Shown one piece after another: positions 16,518-27,069 of a DNA stretch of 51,796 bases. This DNA comes from Defluviitaleaceae bacterium. GTDB taxonomy: Bacteria; Bacillota; Clostridia; Lachnospirales; WQUN01. Below the pieces are notes generated by a model. The model did not search any database and had not been told where the DNA came from. It worked only from the letters and a program-made list of their open reading frames with translations. A program made the position numbers and the translations under genes. The stretch covers positions 1 through 51,796 of the forward strand of contig WQSR01000014.1 in assembly GCA_009787785.1 (NCBI GenBank), in the 5' to 3' direction. Numbering within the stretch: position 1 is the stretch's first letter; the number at the start of each line of letters is the position of its first letter.

Positions 16518-17267
16518 ATGAGAAAGAAACTGGTAGCCGGCAATTGGAAGATGCATTTTACCCCCCCCGCGGCGCGGAAGTTTGCGGAGGAAATGAAGAC
16601 GAAGCTGTGCACCCCGGATGTGGACGCGGTGCTGTGCGTGCCCTATGTGTCCTTGCAGTCGGTGATGGACGCCTTGGCGGGTTCCCTTGTAAAAGTGGGC
16701 GCGCAGAACATGCATTACATGGACGAGGGGGCTTATACCGGGGAAATCTCCGGCGAGATGCTGGCCAGCATGGGTGTGCCCTATGTCATCATCGGCCACA
16801 GCGAACGGCGCGAACGCTTCGGCGAAACCGATACCACCGTCAATTTAAAGACCCTCAAGGCTTTGCAACATAAGATTACCCCCATCGTGTGCGTGGGGGA
16901 ATCCCAACGCCAAAGGCGCGAAAAGCGCACCGCGGCAGTCTTGCGCAAGCAGATTACCTTCGCGCTGGACGAGGTGCGCCCCTCGGAAATGGCTAAAATC
17001 GTCATCGCCTACGAGCCCATCTGGGCCATCGGCACCGGCGAAGCGGCCACCTTGGAGCAAGCCGAGGAAGCCTGTGAGATGATTCGCGAGCATATTATGG
17101 ACAATATGGGCGAAAAAGCCGCGCAAACGGTACGCATCCTTTACGGCGGCAGTGTCACCCCCGAAAATGCTTCGGCCCTCTTCGCCATGCCCAATATCGA
17201 CGGCGGGCTGGTGGGCGGTGCCAGCGTAAAGCCTTCCTTTGAGCAGGTCGTGCGCTATGGGAAATAA
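16518..17267 (+). CDS. tpiA: Triosephosphate isomerase
   Basis: 249 aa, full-length TIM barrel interconverting dihydroxyacetone phosphate and glyceraldehyde 3-phosphate. It carries AGNWKMHFT with the catalytic Lys, IIGHSERRERFGETD with the catalytic His, VIAYEPIWAIGTG with the catalytic Glu, and ILYGGSVTPENA plus GGLVGGASV for phosphate binding. It lies 36 nt after pgk in the usual order and overlaps gpmI by 11 nt. Confidence 0.98.
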   Translation: MRKKLVAGNWKMHFTPPAARKFAEEMKTKLCTPDVDAVLCVPYVSLQSVMDALAGSLVKVGAQNMHYMDEGAYTGEISGEMLASMGVPYVIIGHSERRERFGETDTTVNLKTLKALQHKITPIVCVGESQRQRREKRTAAVLRKQITFALDEVRPSEMAKIVIAYEPIWAIGTGEAATLEQAEEACEMIREHIMDNMGEKAAQTVRILYGGSVTPENASALFAMPNIDGGLVGGASVKPSFEQVVRYGK

Positions 17268-18837
17268 AGATACCGTTGTACTCATGATTCTGGACGGCTA
17301 CGGCCTTTCGGACGCAAAGGAAGGCAACGCCATCGCCCTAGCGGATACCCCCCATCTGGACTGGCTTATGGAAAAATTCCCCTTCCAGCCCGGCGCGGCC
17401 AGCGGCATGGACGTGGGGCTTCCCGCCGGGCAAATGGGCAATAGCGAAGTGGGCCACACCAACATCGGCGCGGGGCGGGTGGTGTATCAGGAACTGACCC
17501 GCATCACTAAGGCCATCGAAGACGGGGATTTCTTTAAAAACCCCGCCCTCCTGGTCGCTATGGAGAATTGCAAAAAAAATAATACGTCTCTTCATTTATA
17601 TGGCTTGCTCTCCGATGGCGGGGTGCATAGCCACAACACGCACCTGTACGGCTTGCTGGAGCTGGCCAAGCGCAACGGCCTGGAAAGGGTATTCGTCCAC
17701 GCCTTCCTGGATGGACGCGACACGCCACCGCAATCGGGCAAAGGGTTTTTGCTTGAGCTGGAAAATAAAATGCGCGAAATCGGCGTGGGGCAAATCGCCA
17801 GCGTTTCCGGCCGCTACTACGCCATGGATAGGGATAACCGCTGGGAGCGGGTGAAAATCGCCTACGACGCGCTGGTGCTAAACAAATCGGCTGACCCGGG
17901 CGAAGTTACCGTGCAATCGGCTACATCTGCCACAGCATGTATAGACGCATCCTACGCCGCAGGCATTAACGACGAATTTGTCGTACCCACCGTCATCACC
18001 CAAAACGCCTCCGGCACCCTGTCCCTCGCCGCAATCAAGCCCGACGATTCCGTCATTTTCTTCAACTTTCGCCCCGACCGGGCACGGGAAATCACCCGGG
18101 CCTTCTGCGACCCGGATTTCGACGGCTTCGAGCGCGCCGATGGCTTCTTCCCCCTGCACTATGTCTGCTTCACGGAATACGACGCAACCATCCCCAACAA
18201 GCACGTGGCCTTCCACGCCCAAAGCATGGACAATGTACTGGGGCAGTATCTGGCCGACAAAAACATGACCCAGCTCCGCCTGGCGGAAACGGAAAAATAC
18301 GCCCATGTCACCTTCTTCTTCAACGGCGGGCGGGAGGAGCCCTACACAAACGAGGACAGAATCCTGGTCCCCTCCCCCAAGGTAGCCACCTACGACCTCC
18401 AGCCCGAGATGAGTGCCCCCGCCGTAGCCGACAAGCTGGTGGAGGCCATCGAATCGCAACAGTATGACTTAATCGTGGTCAACTTCGCCAACTGTGACAT
18501 GGTGGGCCATACCGGGGTCATGAGCGCGGCGGTACAAGCCGTGGAAACCGTGGACGGCTGTGTGGCCCAGGCCATGGACGCCATGCTCAAAACCGGGGCA
18601 CGGATGTTCTTCTGCGCCGACCACGGCAACGCGGACAAAATGCTGGACGAAGTCAATGGCGGGGCCTTCACGGCCCATACCACCAACCCGGTGCCCTTCG
18701 TGCTGTTCAACTGCCCCCACATGGGCCTAAAGCCCGGCGGGCGGCTGGCGGACATCGCACCCACGCTACTGGATTTAATGGAGCTGGAAATTCCGAAGGA
18801 AATGACGGGGGAGAGTCTATTAATTAGAAAGGGGTAG
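17257..18837 (+). CDS. gpmI: 2,3-bisphosphoglycerate-independent phosphoglycerate mutase
   Basis: 526 aa, normal for the Mn-dependent, cofactor-independent enzyme that converts 3- to 2-phosphoglycerate. VVLMILDGYGLS begins the alkaline-phosphatase-like fold; the phosphorylated Ser (about residue 63) is in AGQMGNSEVGHTNIGAGRV. Metal ligands include those in NFANCDMVGHTG and FCADHGNADKM. I placed the start at the ATG in the last codons of tpiA, since the protein then begins GNKDTVVLMILDG as the family does. Such enzymes are pH- and Mn-sensitive in spore formers. Confidence 0.97.
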   Translation: MGNKDTVVLMILDGYGLSDAKEGNAIALADTPHLDWLMEKFPFQPGAASGMDVGLPAGQMGNSEVGHTNIGAGRVVYQELTRITKAIEDGDFFKNPALLVAMENCKKNNTSLHLYGLLSDGGVHSHNTHLYGLLELAKRNGLERVFVHAFLDGRDTPPQSGKGFLLELENKMREIGVGQIASVSGRYYAMDRDNRWERVKIAYDALVLNKSADPGEVTVQSATSATACIDASYAAGINDEFVVPTVITQNASGTLSLAAIKPDDSVIFFNFRPDRAREITRAFCDPDFDGFERADGFFPLHYVCFTEYDATIPNKHVAFHAQSMDNVLGQYLADKNMTQLRLAETEKYAHVTFFFNGGREEPYTNEDRILVPSPKVATYDLQPEMSAPAVADKLVEAIESQQYDLIVVNFANCDMVGHTGVMSAAVQAVETVDGCVAQAMDAMLKTGARMFFCADHGNADKMLDEVNGGAFTAHTTNPVPFVLFNCPHMGLKPGGRLADIAPTLLDLMELEIPKEMTGESLLIRKG

Positions 18838-18841
18838 CTGT

Positions 18842-19075
18842 ATGGCCACAAACTTTGAAAAAATAGCAGACCAGAGAAGACGTTTATTTATGCTTCTCAG
18901 GCTTAACAAGGCCAGGCAGGATAAAGTAACCTTAGCTAAAATTTTAAAGGAATTAATTAGTGAGACCGAGGCAGAGATGCAGGAGGAGGACGTCGCCTAC
19001 GTCGAAAAAAAGATTGCCCAGCTTGATATCAGCACAGAGGAAGAACGCGAGGAATTTTTGCAAATAAGCAAATAA
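18842..19075 (+). CDS. Small helical protein between gpmI and eno
   Basis: 77 aa, preceded by AAAGGGGTAGCTGT, so translation is likely. The sequence is charged and predicted to be helical throughout: an N-terminal basic half (DQRRRLFMLLRLNKARQDK) and an acidic C-terminal half (SETEAEMQEEDVAYVEKK). It has no Cys, signal or membrane segment. I recognise no family. It is 4 nt from gpmI and 22 nt from eno, inside the glycolytic operon, so a role tied to glycolytic enzymes or their regulation is a reasonable guess but only that. Confidence 0.7.
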   Translation: MATNFEKIADQRRRLFMLLRLNKARQDKVTLAKILKELISETEAEMQEEDVAYVEKKIAQLDISTEEEREEFLQISK

Positions 19076-19094
19076 AATAACCCAAGGAGGATAA

Positions 19095-20450
<1,356 letters not shown>

Positions 20451-20465
20451 TTTGCTTTTTATCAA

Positions 20466-20510
20466 CAATCCCCACTTCGTTCCATAACGGAAGCAAGTGG
20501 GGATTGTTTT
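20466..20510 (+). terminator. Intrinsic terminator of the glycolytic operon
   Basis: A perfect 12-base stem, CAATCCCCACTT with AAGTGGGGATTG, carries an inner TTCC/GGAA pairing and is followed by TTTT. It lies 16 nt after the eno stop and separates the operon from the hybrid kinase gene. Confidence 0.9.
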
Positions 20511-20534
20511 ACACGGAATCCCTGGAGGTTTACC

Positions 20535-23033
20535 ATGACCAACACCCACAACCAAGAAAATCTCTTACATACCGTAAACCAAGTGGCCGTAGCTTTGCTT
20601 ACCGTCAACGAGCAGGACGTACTGAAGGCAATCACCACCGGCATGGAAATTGTGGGCCGTTGCCTGGATGTGGACCGGGTACAAATATGGAAGTGCGAGG
20701 TTCATGACGGCGAGGAATACGTGGTGATGAAGTACCAATGGTTAAGCGAAATCGGCAAGCAGAAAAAAGAAGTCCCCATCGGCACAAAATACCTCCGCAA
20801 GGAAAGAGTCAATTGGTTTGACATGATTTTGCAGGGGAAATATATAAACATGCCCATCCCCAAAACCCCCGAGTTCAGCGCGGAGTACGGCTTTTTAGAT
20901 TTGGTTTCCTCTGCGGTGCTCCCTTTAATGCTGGACAAGGAGCTCATCGGTATATTCAGCGTTGACGATTGCCGGCACGAGCGGGTTTTAAGCGACGACG
21001 AAATGAATATGCTAAAGTCGGCGGGGCTGATGATTGCCAGCGTCTTCAACAAAATTGAGCAGGCGGTAATAGACAAGGAACTGGAAATGACCGAACGCAT
21101 TCATATGATGCTTGAAACCACGCCCATAGCCGCAACCCTGTTTAGCAAAGACGGCAAGTCCCTGGATTGCAACCAAAAGGCGGTGACGCTGTTTGGGACC
21201 AGTAGCAAGGAAGAGTATATAGATAAATTCGTGTTGTACATGTCACCCAAGCACGATGGCGGGTTCGATTCAAAGGATTTTATCAATGGCTATATAAAGC
21301 AAGCCCTGGCTGAGGGGTACGCCTTTTTGCCGGACTTTATCTGCCGTAGCGCGGGCGGCTCATTGATTATCCTGGAAAATACCTATATCCGCACGCCGTA
21401 CAAAAATAACTTCGCCGTCATCGAATATGCCCGTGACATAACCGAGGTTAAAAAAACCGAGGTTCGGGAACGCCAAATACGCGAGCGCGAACGCGAGGCG
21501 GCAGAGCTTACCCAGAAACTGCTTAACAACTCGCCCATTTTTATCGAGTTTTGGGACACACAGGGCAATATGTTCGACTGCAACGAGAAAATGCTGAAGG
21601 TGCTGGGCGTGCCCAGCAAGGCCGAGTTTGCTAAACGCTTCTACGATTTTTCCGCGCCCATTCAGCCCTGCGGCACACCGGCACGGGAGTTGAACAACAG
21701 AATGATAGACCAGGCGAAGGAAGCCGGGTCTTCCCACTGCGAATGGCTGTATATCACAACGGATGGAACGGAATTGTCTACCGATTCCAACTGGGTACAT
21801 GTCAAGCATCAGGACCGCTCCATGATTATTGTCTACAGCCTGGATTTGCGCCCGATAAAAGCCTCCCTGGAGTCCGAGGAAAGCAACAAGGCAAAGAGCC
21901 GCTTCCTGGCCCGGATGAGCCACGAAATCCGTACCCCCCTCAGCGCGGTGCTGGGCATTTCGGAGATGCAACTTCGCAATAAGGCCCTCACACCCCAGAC
22001 GGAAGAAGCCTTCGCCAAAATTTATGACTCCTCGAAGACCCTTTTATGCATCATCAATGATATTCTGGATTTGTCCAAGGTGGAATCGGGCAATGTCACC
22101 CTCCTCCACAACGACTACAACGTGGCGGCCTTGGTGGGCGACGCGGCGCAATTGCATTCCATTTACGCCGAAAGCAAGGGGGTGCTGTTCGTCGTGGACA
22201 TCGACCCCGGCCTTCCCGCCAGGCTGGTGGGGGACGCGCTGCGCATCCGGCAAATTATCATTAACATACTCACCAACGCCTTTAAGTATACGGAGGACGG
22301 CACGGTGTTTTTCTCCCTGCGCTGGGACGATGCCCTGCTTATCTCCATTTGTGACACGGGCATCGGCATGACCGAGGAGCAAATCAGCGAGTCCAAGGGC
22401 GAATATATACGCTTCCATGAACAGCAAAAGCCCTACGTGACGGGTACGGGGCTGGGCATTCCCATTGTGTACAGCCTGGTGGACATCATGGGCGGGTACA
22501 TTGACTTGGAAAGTAAGCCCGGCGAGGGCACGGATGTACATATCCGCATCCCGCAAAAAATATCGGGGCCGGAGGTCATCGGGGCAGAGCTGGCCGAAAA
22601 TCTGAAGAACTTCAAGGCCATTTCCTGGTCCACGGCAAAGGAGCTGGAATTTGTACCCAGGCAAATGCCCCACGGGCGGGTGCTGGTGGTGGACGATGTG
22701 GACACCAATCTATACGTGGCCGAGGCCATGCTGGAAGCCTTCGGGCTACACATCGAGCTGTGCGAAAGCGGCTCCCAGGCCATAGAAAAAATCAAGGCGG
22801 GCAAGGTGTACGATATTATCTTTTTGGATTACATGATGCCGGAGATGGACGGTATCGAAACCACAAAAATGCTACGGGGCATGGGCTACACCCATCCCAT
22901 CGTGGCCCTCACCGCCAACGCCATCAAAGGACAGGCCGAGACCCTCATGGCCAACGGGTTCTCCGGGTTCATCTCCAAGCCCATAGACATTAAAATATTA
23001 AATTCCTATCTAATACGGTTCATCCCCGTATAG
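20535..23033 (+). CDS. Soluble hybrid histidine kinase: GAF, two PAS-like domains, HisKA-HATPase, receiver
   Basis: 832 aa with no signal peptide or membrane segment, so it is cytoplasmic. An N-terminal GAF domain (to about 185) is followed by two PAS-like domains (about 190-310 and 335-440). The HisKA box is RFLARMSHEIRTPLSAVLG with the phospho-accepting His at 463. The ATPase has ILTNAFKYTEDG (N box), ISICDTGIGM (G1) and TGTGLGIPIVYSLV (G2). The C-terminal receiver has VLVVDDVDTN and the acceptor Asp765 in DIIFLDYMMPEMDG. No cognate regulator or HPt gene is adjacent. It starts 24 nt after the eno terminator. Its signal is unknown; the GAF resembles that of the GGDEF protein at 10115-11821. 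Confidence 0.92.
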   Translation: MTNTHNQENLLHTVNQVAVALLTVNEQDVLKAITTGMEIVGRCLDVDRVQIWKCEVHDGEEYVVMKYQWLSEIGKQKKEVPIGTKYLRKERVNWFDMILQGKYINMPIPKTPEFSAEYGFLDLVSSAVLPLMLDKELIGIFSVDDCRHERVLSDDEMNMLKSAGLMIASVFNKIEQAVIDKELEMTERIHMMLETTPIAATLFSKDGKSLDCNQKAVTLFGTSSKEEYIDKFVLYMSPKHDGGFDSKDFINGYIKQALAEGYAFLPDFICRSAGGSLIILENTYIRTPYKNNFAVIEYARDITEVKKTEVRERQIREREREAAELTQKLLNNSPIFIEFWDTQGNMFDCNEKMLKVLGVPSKAEFAKRFYDFSAPIQPCGTPARELNNRMIDQAKEAGSSHCEWLYITTDGTELSTDSNWVHVKHQDRSMIIVYSLDLRPIKASLESEESNKAKSRFLARMSHEIRTPLSAVLGISEMQLRNKALTPQTEEAFAKIYDSSKTLLCIINDILDLSKVESGNVTLLHNDYNVAALVGDAAQLHSIYAESKGVLFVVDIDPGLPARLVGDALRIRQIIINILTNAFKYTEDGTVFFSLRWDDALLISICDTGIGMTEEQISESKGEYIRFHEQQKPYVTGTGLGIPIVYSLVDIMGGYIDLESKPGEGTDVHIRIPQKISGPEVIGAELAENLKNFKAISWSTAKELEFVPRQMPHGRVLVVDDVDTNLYVAEAMLEAFGLHIELCESGSQAIEKIKAGKVYDIIFLDYMMPEMDGIETTKMLRGMGYTHPIVALTANAIKGQAETLMANGFSGFISKPIDIKILNSYLIRFIPV

Positions 23034-23048
23034 TATGGAGGCGAACAA

Positions 23049-23678
23049 ATGAAATCAAAGGCCGCCGTCAAGCGCGTCCTTGCCGCCCTGGACCGCTTGT
23101 ACCCTTGGGACGGGCGGTGTTTTTTGCATTATCAAACCCCATGGCAATTGCTTTTCGCCACCATTTTGTCTGCCCAGTGCACCGACGAGCGGGTGAACCA
23201 AGTGACCCCTGTGTTGTTTGCCGCCTTCCCCACCCTGGAGGCTTTTGCGCAAGCAAATTTACTTGAACTGGAAGAGGCCGTGCGCCCCACGGGCTTTTTC
23301 CATGTAAAGGCACAAAATTTGCAAAGGGCGGCACAGCAACTGCTGGAACGCCACAACGGCCAGCTCCCTTCGGACATGGAAGCCCTCACCGCCTTGCCCG
23401 GCGTGGGGCGCAAGACGGCCAACGTGGTACGGGGGCATATTTTCGGCTTGCCCAGCGTGACGGTGGATACCCATGTGAAGCGGGTCGCCTATCGTTTGGG
23501 CTTGACCTCCCACACCGACCCCGTTAAAATCGAGTTCGAACTGATGGGGATTTTGCCGAAAAAGCACTGGATTCGCATTAATCAGCAACTCATCACCCAT
23601 GGCCGCCACATTTGCAAGGCACGCCGCCCCCTTTGCGGGGAATGCACGCTACCCGACTGCGAAAGGCATGATTTATGA
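23049..23678 (+). CDS. nth: Endonuclease III (DNA glycosylase/AP lyase)
   Basis: 209 aa, normal length. It removes oxidised pyrimidines in base excision repair. The HhH-GPD core shows LPGVGRKTANVVRG (catalytic Lys region) and VDTHVKRVAYRLGL (catalytic Asp). The C-terminal 4Fe-4S loop is C-X6-C-X2-C-X4-C (CKARRPLCGECTLPDC); the last spacing is one residue shorter than the usual X5. The ATG follows GGAGGCGAACAA. The TGA overlaps the next gene's ATG (ATGA), so the two are coupled. Confidence 0.95.
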   Translation: MKSKAAVKRVLAALDRLYPWDGRCFLHYQTPWQLLFATILSAQCTDERVNQVTPVLFAAFPTLEAFAQANLLELEEAVRPTGFFHVKAQNLQRAAQQLLERHNGQLPSDMEALTALPGVGRKTANVVRGHIFGLPSVTVDTHVKRVAYRLGLTSHTDPVKIEFELMGILPKKHWIRINQQLITHGRHICKARRPLCGECTLPDCERHDL

Positions 23679-24508
23679 CAAACACGAAAACCCTGGTCTC
23701 GGAAATCTGCGCCGAGCAAGACATCACCTGCCTCTCCCTCTCCAAGGGCTATATCCTGCGCATGACCAAAAACGGCCAAACCCGCCACATATACGGCAAT
23801 TATTGGGATTTGAACAGCGCGGCGGCGGACCGTCTGGCCTGCGATAAATGCGGTTGCTATTCCTTGCTCAGCGCGTCGGGCATCCCCGCCATAGAACATA
23901 CGCTGGTGTTCAACCCCGTGGAACGCGCCGCCTGGGCGGAGGAAAACGGCACCTTGCTGTACGCGCTGGAATACCTGGAAAAAAACAATAATAAAATTGT
24001 GGTCAAGCCCAACCAGGGTACCCAGGGGCGTGACGTCTTTTTCTGCGACACCCCCCTGTCGGTGGAGGCCGCCTTGCACACCATTTTCACCAAGAACCCC
24101 GACGCGGTGCTTTCCCCCTATGTGGAAATCGCCACGGAATACCGGGTTTTCTACCTCGCCGGCAAGGCGTACTTCATGTACGGCAAAGCACGGGGGGACT
24201 CCTGGAAGCATAATCTCGCCTCCGGCGCGTCGGCCTTCGAGCTCACGGACCCCGCCCTACAAACCGAGCTTGCCAATCTTGCCCTGCGCGCCGCCCAGTG
24301 CATCGGCATCAACTTCGCCACCATCGACATCGCCCAACTGACCGATAAATCCCTGGCCATTGTGGAAATCAACTCCGGCGTCATGGTCAGCCGCCTACTG
24401 GAACAGCTCCCCCATCTCCGAGGCACCATAAAGGGCCTCTTTTCAGAGGCCCTTTCCCGCTTGTTCGCCCAGAACCGGGTGTCCGGGCGCGTGGGGTTGC
24501 AGGTTTAA
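23675..24508 (+). CDS. ATP-grasp protein, YheC/YheD- or RimK-like
   Basis: 277 aa. The ATP-grasp fold is visible: NKIVVKPNQGTQGRDVFF (ATP-binding Lys and Gly-rich loop, about 107-124), EYRVFYLAGKAYFMYGK, and NFATIDIAQ with the metal-binding IVEINSGVM near the C-terminus. Such enzymes ligate a carboxylate to an amine or thiol. In Firmicutes related proteins include the spore-coat-associated YheC/YheD, which would fit a spore former, but other RimK-like ligases are possible. It is coupled to nth by a 4-nt overlap and overlaps the convergent proS end by 4 nt. The substrate is unknown. Confidence 0.75.
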   Translation: MTNTKTLVSEICAEQDITCLSLSKGYILRMTKNGQTRHIYGNYWDLNSAAADRLACDKCGCYSLLSASGIPAIEHTLVFNPVERAAWAEENGTLLYALEYLEKNNNKIVVKPNQGTQGRDVFFCDTPLSVEAALHTIFTKNPDAVLSPYVEIATEYRVFYLAGKAYFMYGKARGDSWKHNLASGASAFELTDPALQTELANLALRAAQCIGINFATIDIAQLTDKSLAIVEINSGVMVSRLLEQLPHLRGTIKGLFSEALSRLFAQNRVSGRVGLQV

Positions 24509-25938
24509 TACGCCCGGCTCCATACCACCATTTTTTCTGCTGTGCCGCCGCAGACGAAGCAAGTTTCCCCCACCCGTTCCTGGGTGAAGGGGATGCAACG
24601 GGAGGTGGCGGTAGCTTCTTCCTTCACCCGCACCTCGCAGGCGTCCGCGCCGCACCACATGGCCTTGACGAAGCCGGGGGTGGTATCTAGGATTTGCTTC
24701 AGCTCGGGGACGCTTTGGGCGGTGAAGGTTTGGCTTTCCTGCCGTGCCTTGGCGCGGGCGAAGAGGTTCAGGCGGATTTCCTCCAGGAGGGCCGTCGCCG
24801 TTTTTTCTATACCGTCCAAGGGGGCGGTTATTTTTTCGCCCGTGTCCCGGCGCACGAGGACGCATTGATTATTTTCGATATCCTTGGGGCCGATTTCCAG
24901 CCGCAGAGGGATGCCCTTCATTTCACATTCAGCGAATTTCCAGCCGGGGGCATGGTCGGTGTTGTCGATTTTGCACCGCAGGGTTTTGGCGAGCCGGGCG
25001 CGGATTTCCTCGGCTTTTTCACGCACGCCGGGCTTGTGCGCCGCAACGGGCACCACCATAAGCTGCACAGGTGCCACCCCGGGGGGCAGTACCAGGCCAT
25101 TGTTGTCGCCATGTACCATGATAATCGCGCCCACCAGCCGGGACGAAACCCCCCAGCTGGACTGGGTGGCGTATTGCAATTGGTTGTTTTTGTCCGTGTA
25201 CTGGATGTTAAACACCCGGGCAAATTTGTCCCCGAAGTCGTGGGTGGTACCGGATTGCAGGGCTTTCCCGTCGTGCATCAACGCCTCAAAGGTATAGGTG
25301 CTCATGGCCCCGGCGAATTTTTCCCGCTCCGTCTTTTGCCCCTTTATGACGGGGATGCACAGCACATTTTCGCAAAAATTAGAATAGATATCCAATATCA
25401 TGAGGGCCTCGGCCAGGGACTCCTCCTTCGTGGCGTGGGCGGTGTGCCCCTCCTGCCACATGAACTCGCGCCCGCGCAAAAAGGGCCGGGTCGTCTTCTC
25501 CCAGCGCATGACCGTGCACCACTGGTTGTACAAACAGGGCAAATCCCGCCAGCTCTGGATTCGCTTGGCATAGTGGGCACTAAACAGCGGCTCGCTGGTG
25601 GGCCGGATGTAAAACCGCTCCGTCAGCTCCTCGTTGCCCGCATGAGTGACCCAGGCCACCTCCGGCGCGAAGCCCTCGATGTGGTCCTTCTCCATCTCCA
25701 GCAACGACTCCGGGATGAGCAAGGGCATATACATATTCTCGTGGCCGGTTTCCTTGAACTTGGCATCCAAATGCGCCGTGATAAGCTCCCACACCCCATA
25801 GCCATAGGGCCGCACGATAATACAGCCCCCTGTCTCGGAATAGTCGGCCAAATCAGCCTTGCGCACCACATCCGTGTACCATTGGGGGAAGTCCAGGTTC
25901 ATGTCCGTTATCTTTTCTACGCGTTTTTCCGCGGGCAT
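24505..25938 (-). CDS. proS: Prolyl-tRNA synthetase, short archaeal/eukaryote-like type
   Basis: 477 aa class II synthetase that charges tRNA-Pro. Motif 1 lies around the N-terminal PYGYGVWELI, motif 2 is MRWEKTTRPFLRGREFMWQEGHTAHA, and motif 3 includes SSWGVSSRLVGAIIMVHGD. TSEP in YIRPTSEPLFSAHYA is typical. There is no bacterial-type editing insertion; instead the C-terminus has the extra domain with Cys residues (CEVRVKEE, CFVCGG) and a Tyr terminus of the archaeal/eukaryotic type, which Clostridia often have. Only 39 nt separate it from the upstream HNH gene, and no T-box leader fits there. Confidence 0.96.
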   Translation of the reverse strand: MPAEKRVEKITDMNLDFPQWYTDVVRKADLADYSETGGCIIVRPYGYGVWELITAHLDAKFKETGHENMYMPLLIPESLLEMEKDHIEGFAPEVAWVTHAGNEELTERFYIRPTSEPLFSAHYAKRIQSWRDLPCLYNQWCTVMRWEKTTRPFLRGREFMWQEGHTAHATKEESLAEALMILDIYSNFCENVLCIPVIKGQKTEREKFAGAMSTYTFEALMHDGKALQSGTTHDFGDKFARVFNIQYTDKNNQLQYATQSSWGVSSRLVGAIIMVHGDNNGLVLPPGVAPVQLMVVPVAAHKPGVREKAEEIRARLAKTLRCKIDNTDHAPGWKFAECEMKGIPLRLEIGPKDIENNQCVLVRRDTGEKITAPLDGIEKTATALLEEIRLNLFARAKARQESQTFTAQSVPELKQILDTTPGFVKAMWCGADACEVRVKEEATATSRCIPFTQERVGETCFVCGGTAEKMVVWSRAY

Positions 25939-25977
25939 GGTATGTGCTCCTTTGTGGTTGATTTTAGTATCTAAATG

Positions 25978-27069
25978 TTATATGTCACTCTTGCGTCGAT
26001 TACATTCTTTACAAAGCATCTGACAATTATCGGCATTGGTTTTGCCGCCCTTACTCCACGGTGTCACATGGTCGCCCTCCATTTGTTTTAGTTCAAAACG
26101 CTTTCCGCATTTTGCACATATCCCTTTTTGCTTCTCGTATGCGGTTCGTTTTTGATTTTCTGTGAAGGTTCGTATATTTAAATGTTTTTCGTTGCGTGTC
26201 AAAACATACGGATAAATCCCTTTTTTATTGCTAACATCATCGTCCGTCATCAATGCCACAATTTCTTCTTCCAATTCATCCACATCGTACAATTCATTTT
26301 TATAACAATCATACAATGCGCCCCAATCTATACCTTTCATTTCCTTGCGGTAATTTTTGGGACAGCCAAACGTAAGCTGTATCCATTCAATTACATTTAT
26401 AAAGTATTCCCACAATTCATTGGCATTTGGTTTATGTTGGTGTAAAGACATATACCCTTCTATATCACTTTTATTTATCCATGAAAGGGCTTTCTCCAAA
26501 AACTCCTGTCGGATGGGCGAACCGATTACATAATCCCTCGCCAATAAATATGCCGCGCAATTGGATTTGCTAAAAATTGATTTTGCATTTGTCAGCCAGG
26601 TTCCCGTATACACGGCGTTCCTTAATTCTTGGTGAGTTAATTTTTCTCCGGCTATGTTAATAATCTTGAACCAGTCTAGTTTTTCTTTATCATTTCCTTC
26701 ACAAAAATATACCATGACCTTGTAGTTCAATATTTTTTCTTTTTCTGTTTCGGTAAGGTTATAGAACGCCCTATTATTAATTGAAAACCCACCATGGATA
26801 TATTGGCAAAAACTTATCGTTCTTTGTTGCCCGTCCAGCACTTCAAATGTGGCGTCCCCGTTCTTAACCCAGTACATAACATTAAGGGGAAATTCTTTTT
26901 GAATGGTATCAATTACTGCATCACGCTTTTTTTCATCGTAAACAAATTCACGCTGGTATTTTGGGCGAATGTCCAATTTACCATCGTATCCGGTAACGCC
27001 TTCTTCGTTTTTGTCAGCGTAATTTAATGCAATTTCACGCAATGTAATCTCATGTAAATTTATTTTCAT
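25978..27069 (-). CDS. DUF262 (GmrS/ParB-like) protein with C-terminal HNH nuclease domain
   Basis: 363 aa. The N-terminal DUF262 domain has YQREFVYDEKKRDAVIDTI (from about 38) and VLDGQQRTISF (77-87), the DGQQR signature of GmrS/SspE-type NTPase domains. The C-terminus is a zinc-type HNH: CAKC (318-321), GDHVTPWSKGG with Asp333-His334, and NCQMLCKECNRRK (Asn, C353, C356). It overlaps the methyltransferase stop-start by 4 nt and must be made with it. The DNA is much richer in A+T than proS and recG on either side. It is likely the nuclease half of a restriction system; cleavage of unmodified versus modified DNA cannot be decided from sequence. Confidence 0.85.
   Translation of the reverse strand: MKINLHEITLREIALNYADKNEEGVTGYDGKLDIRPKYQREFVYDEKKRDAVIDTIQKEFPLNVMYWVKNGDATFEVLDGQQRTISFCQYIHGGFSINNRAFYNLTETEKEKILNYKVMVYFCEGNDKEKLDWFKIINIAGEKLTHQELRNAVYTGTWLTNAKSIFSKSNCAAYLLARDYVIGSPIRQEFLEKALSWINKSDIEGYMSLHQHKPNANELWEYFINVIEWIQLTFGCPKNYRKEMKGIDWGALYDCYKNELYDVDELEEEIVALMTDDDVSNKKGIYPYVLTRNEKHLNIRTFTENQKRTAYEKQKGICAKCGKRFELKQMEGDHVTPWSKGGKTNADNCQMLCKECNRRKSDI

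Noticed and set aside
24694-25974. Long plus-strand open frame (426 codons)
   Set aside because: It is antisense to proS, which has full synthetase motifs; the frame shows no recognisable protein.
25939-25977. T-box riboswitch upstream of proS
   Set aside because: Only 39 nt are available and no T-box or specifier structure is visible.
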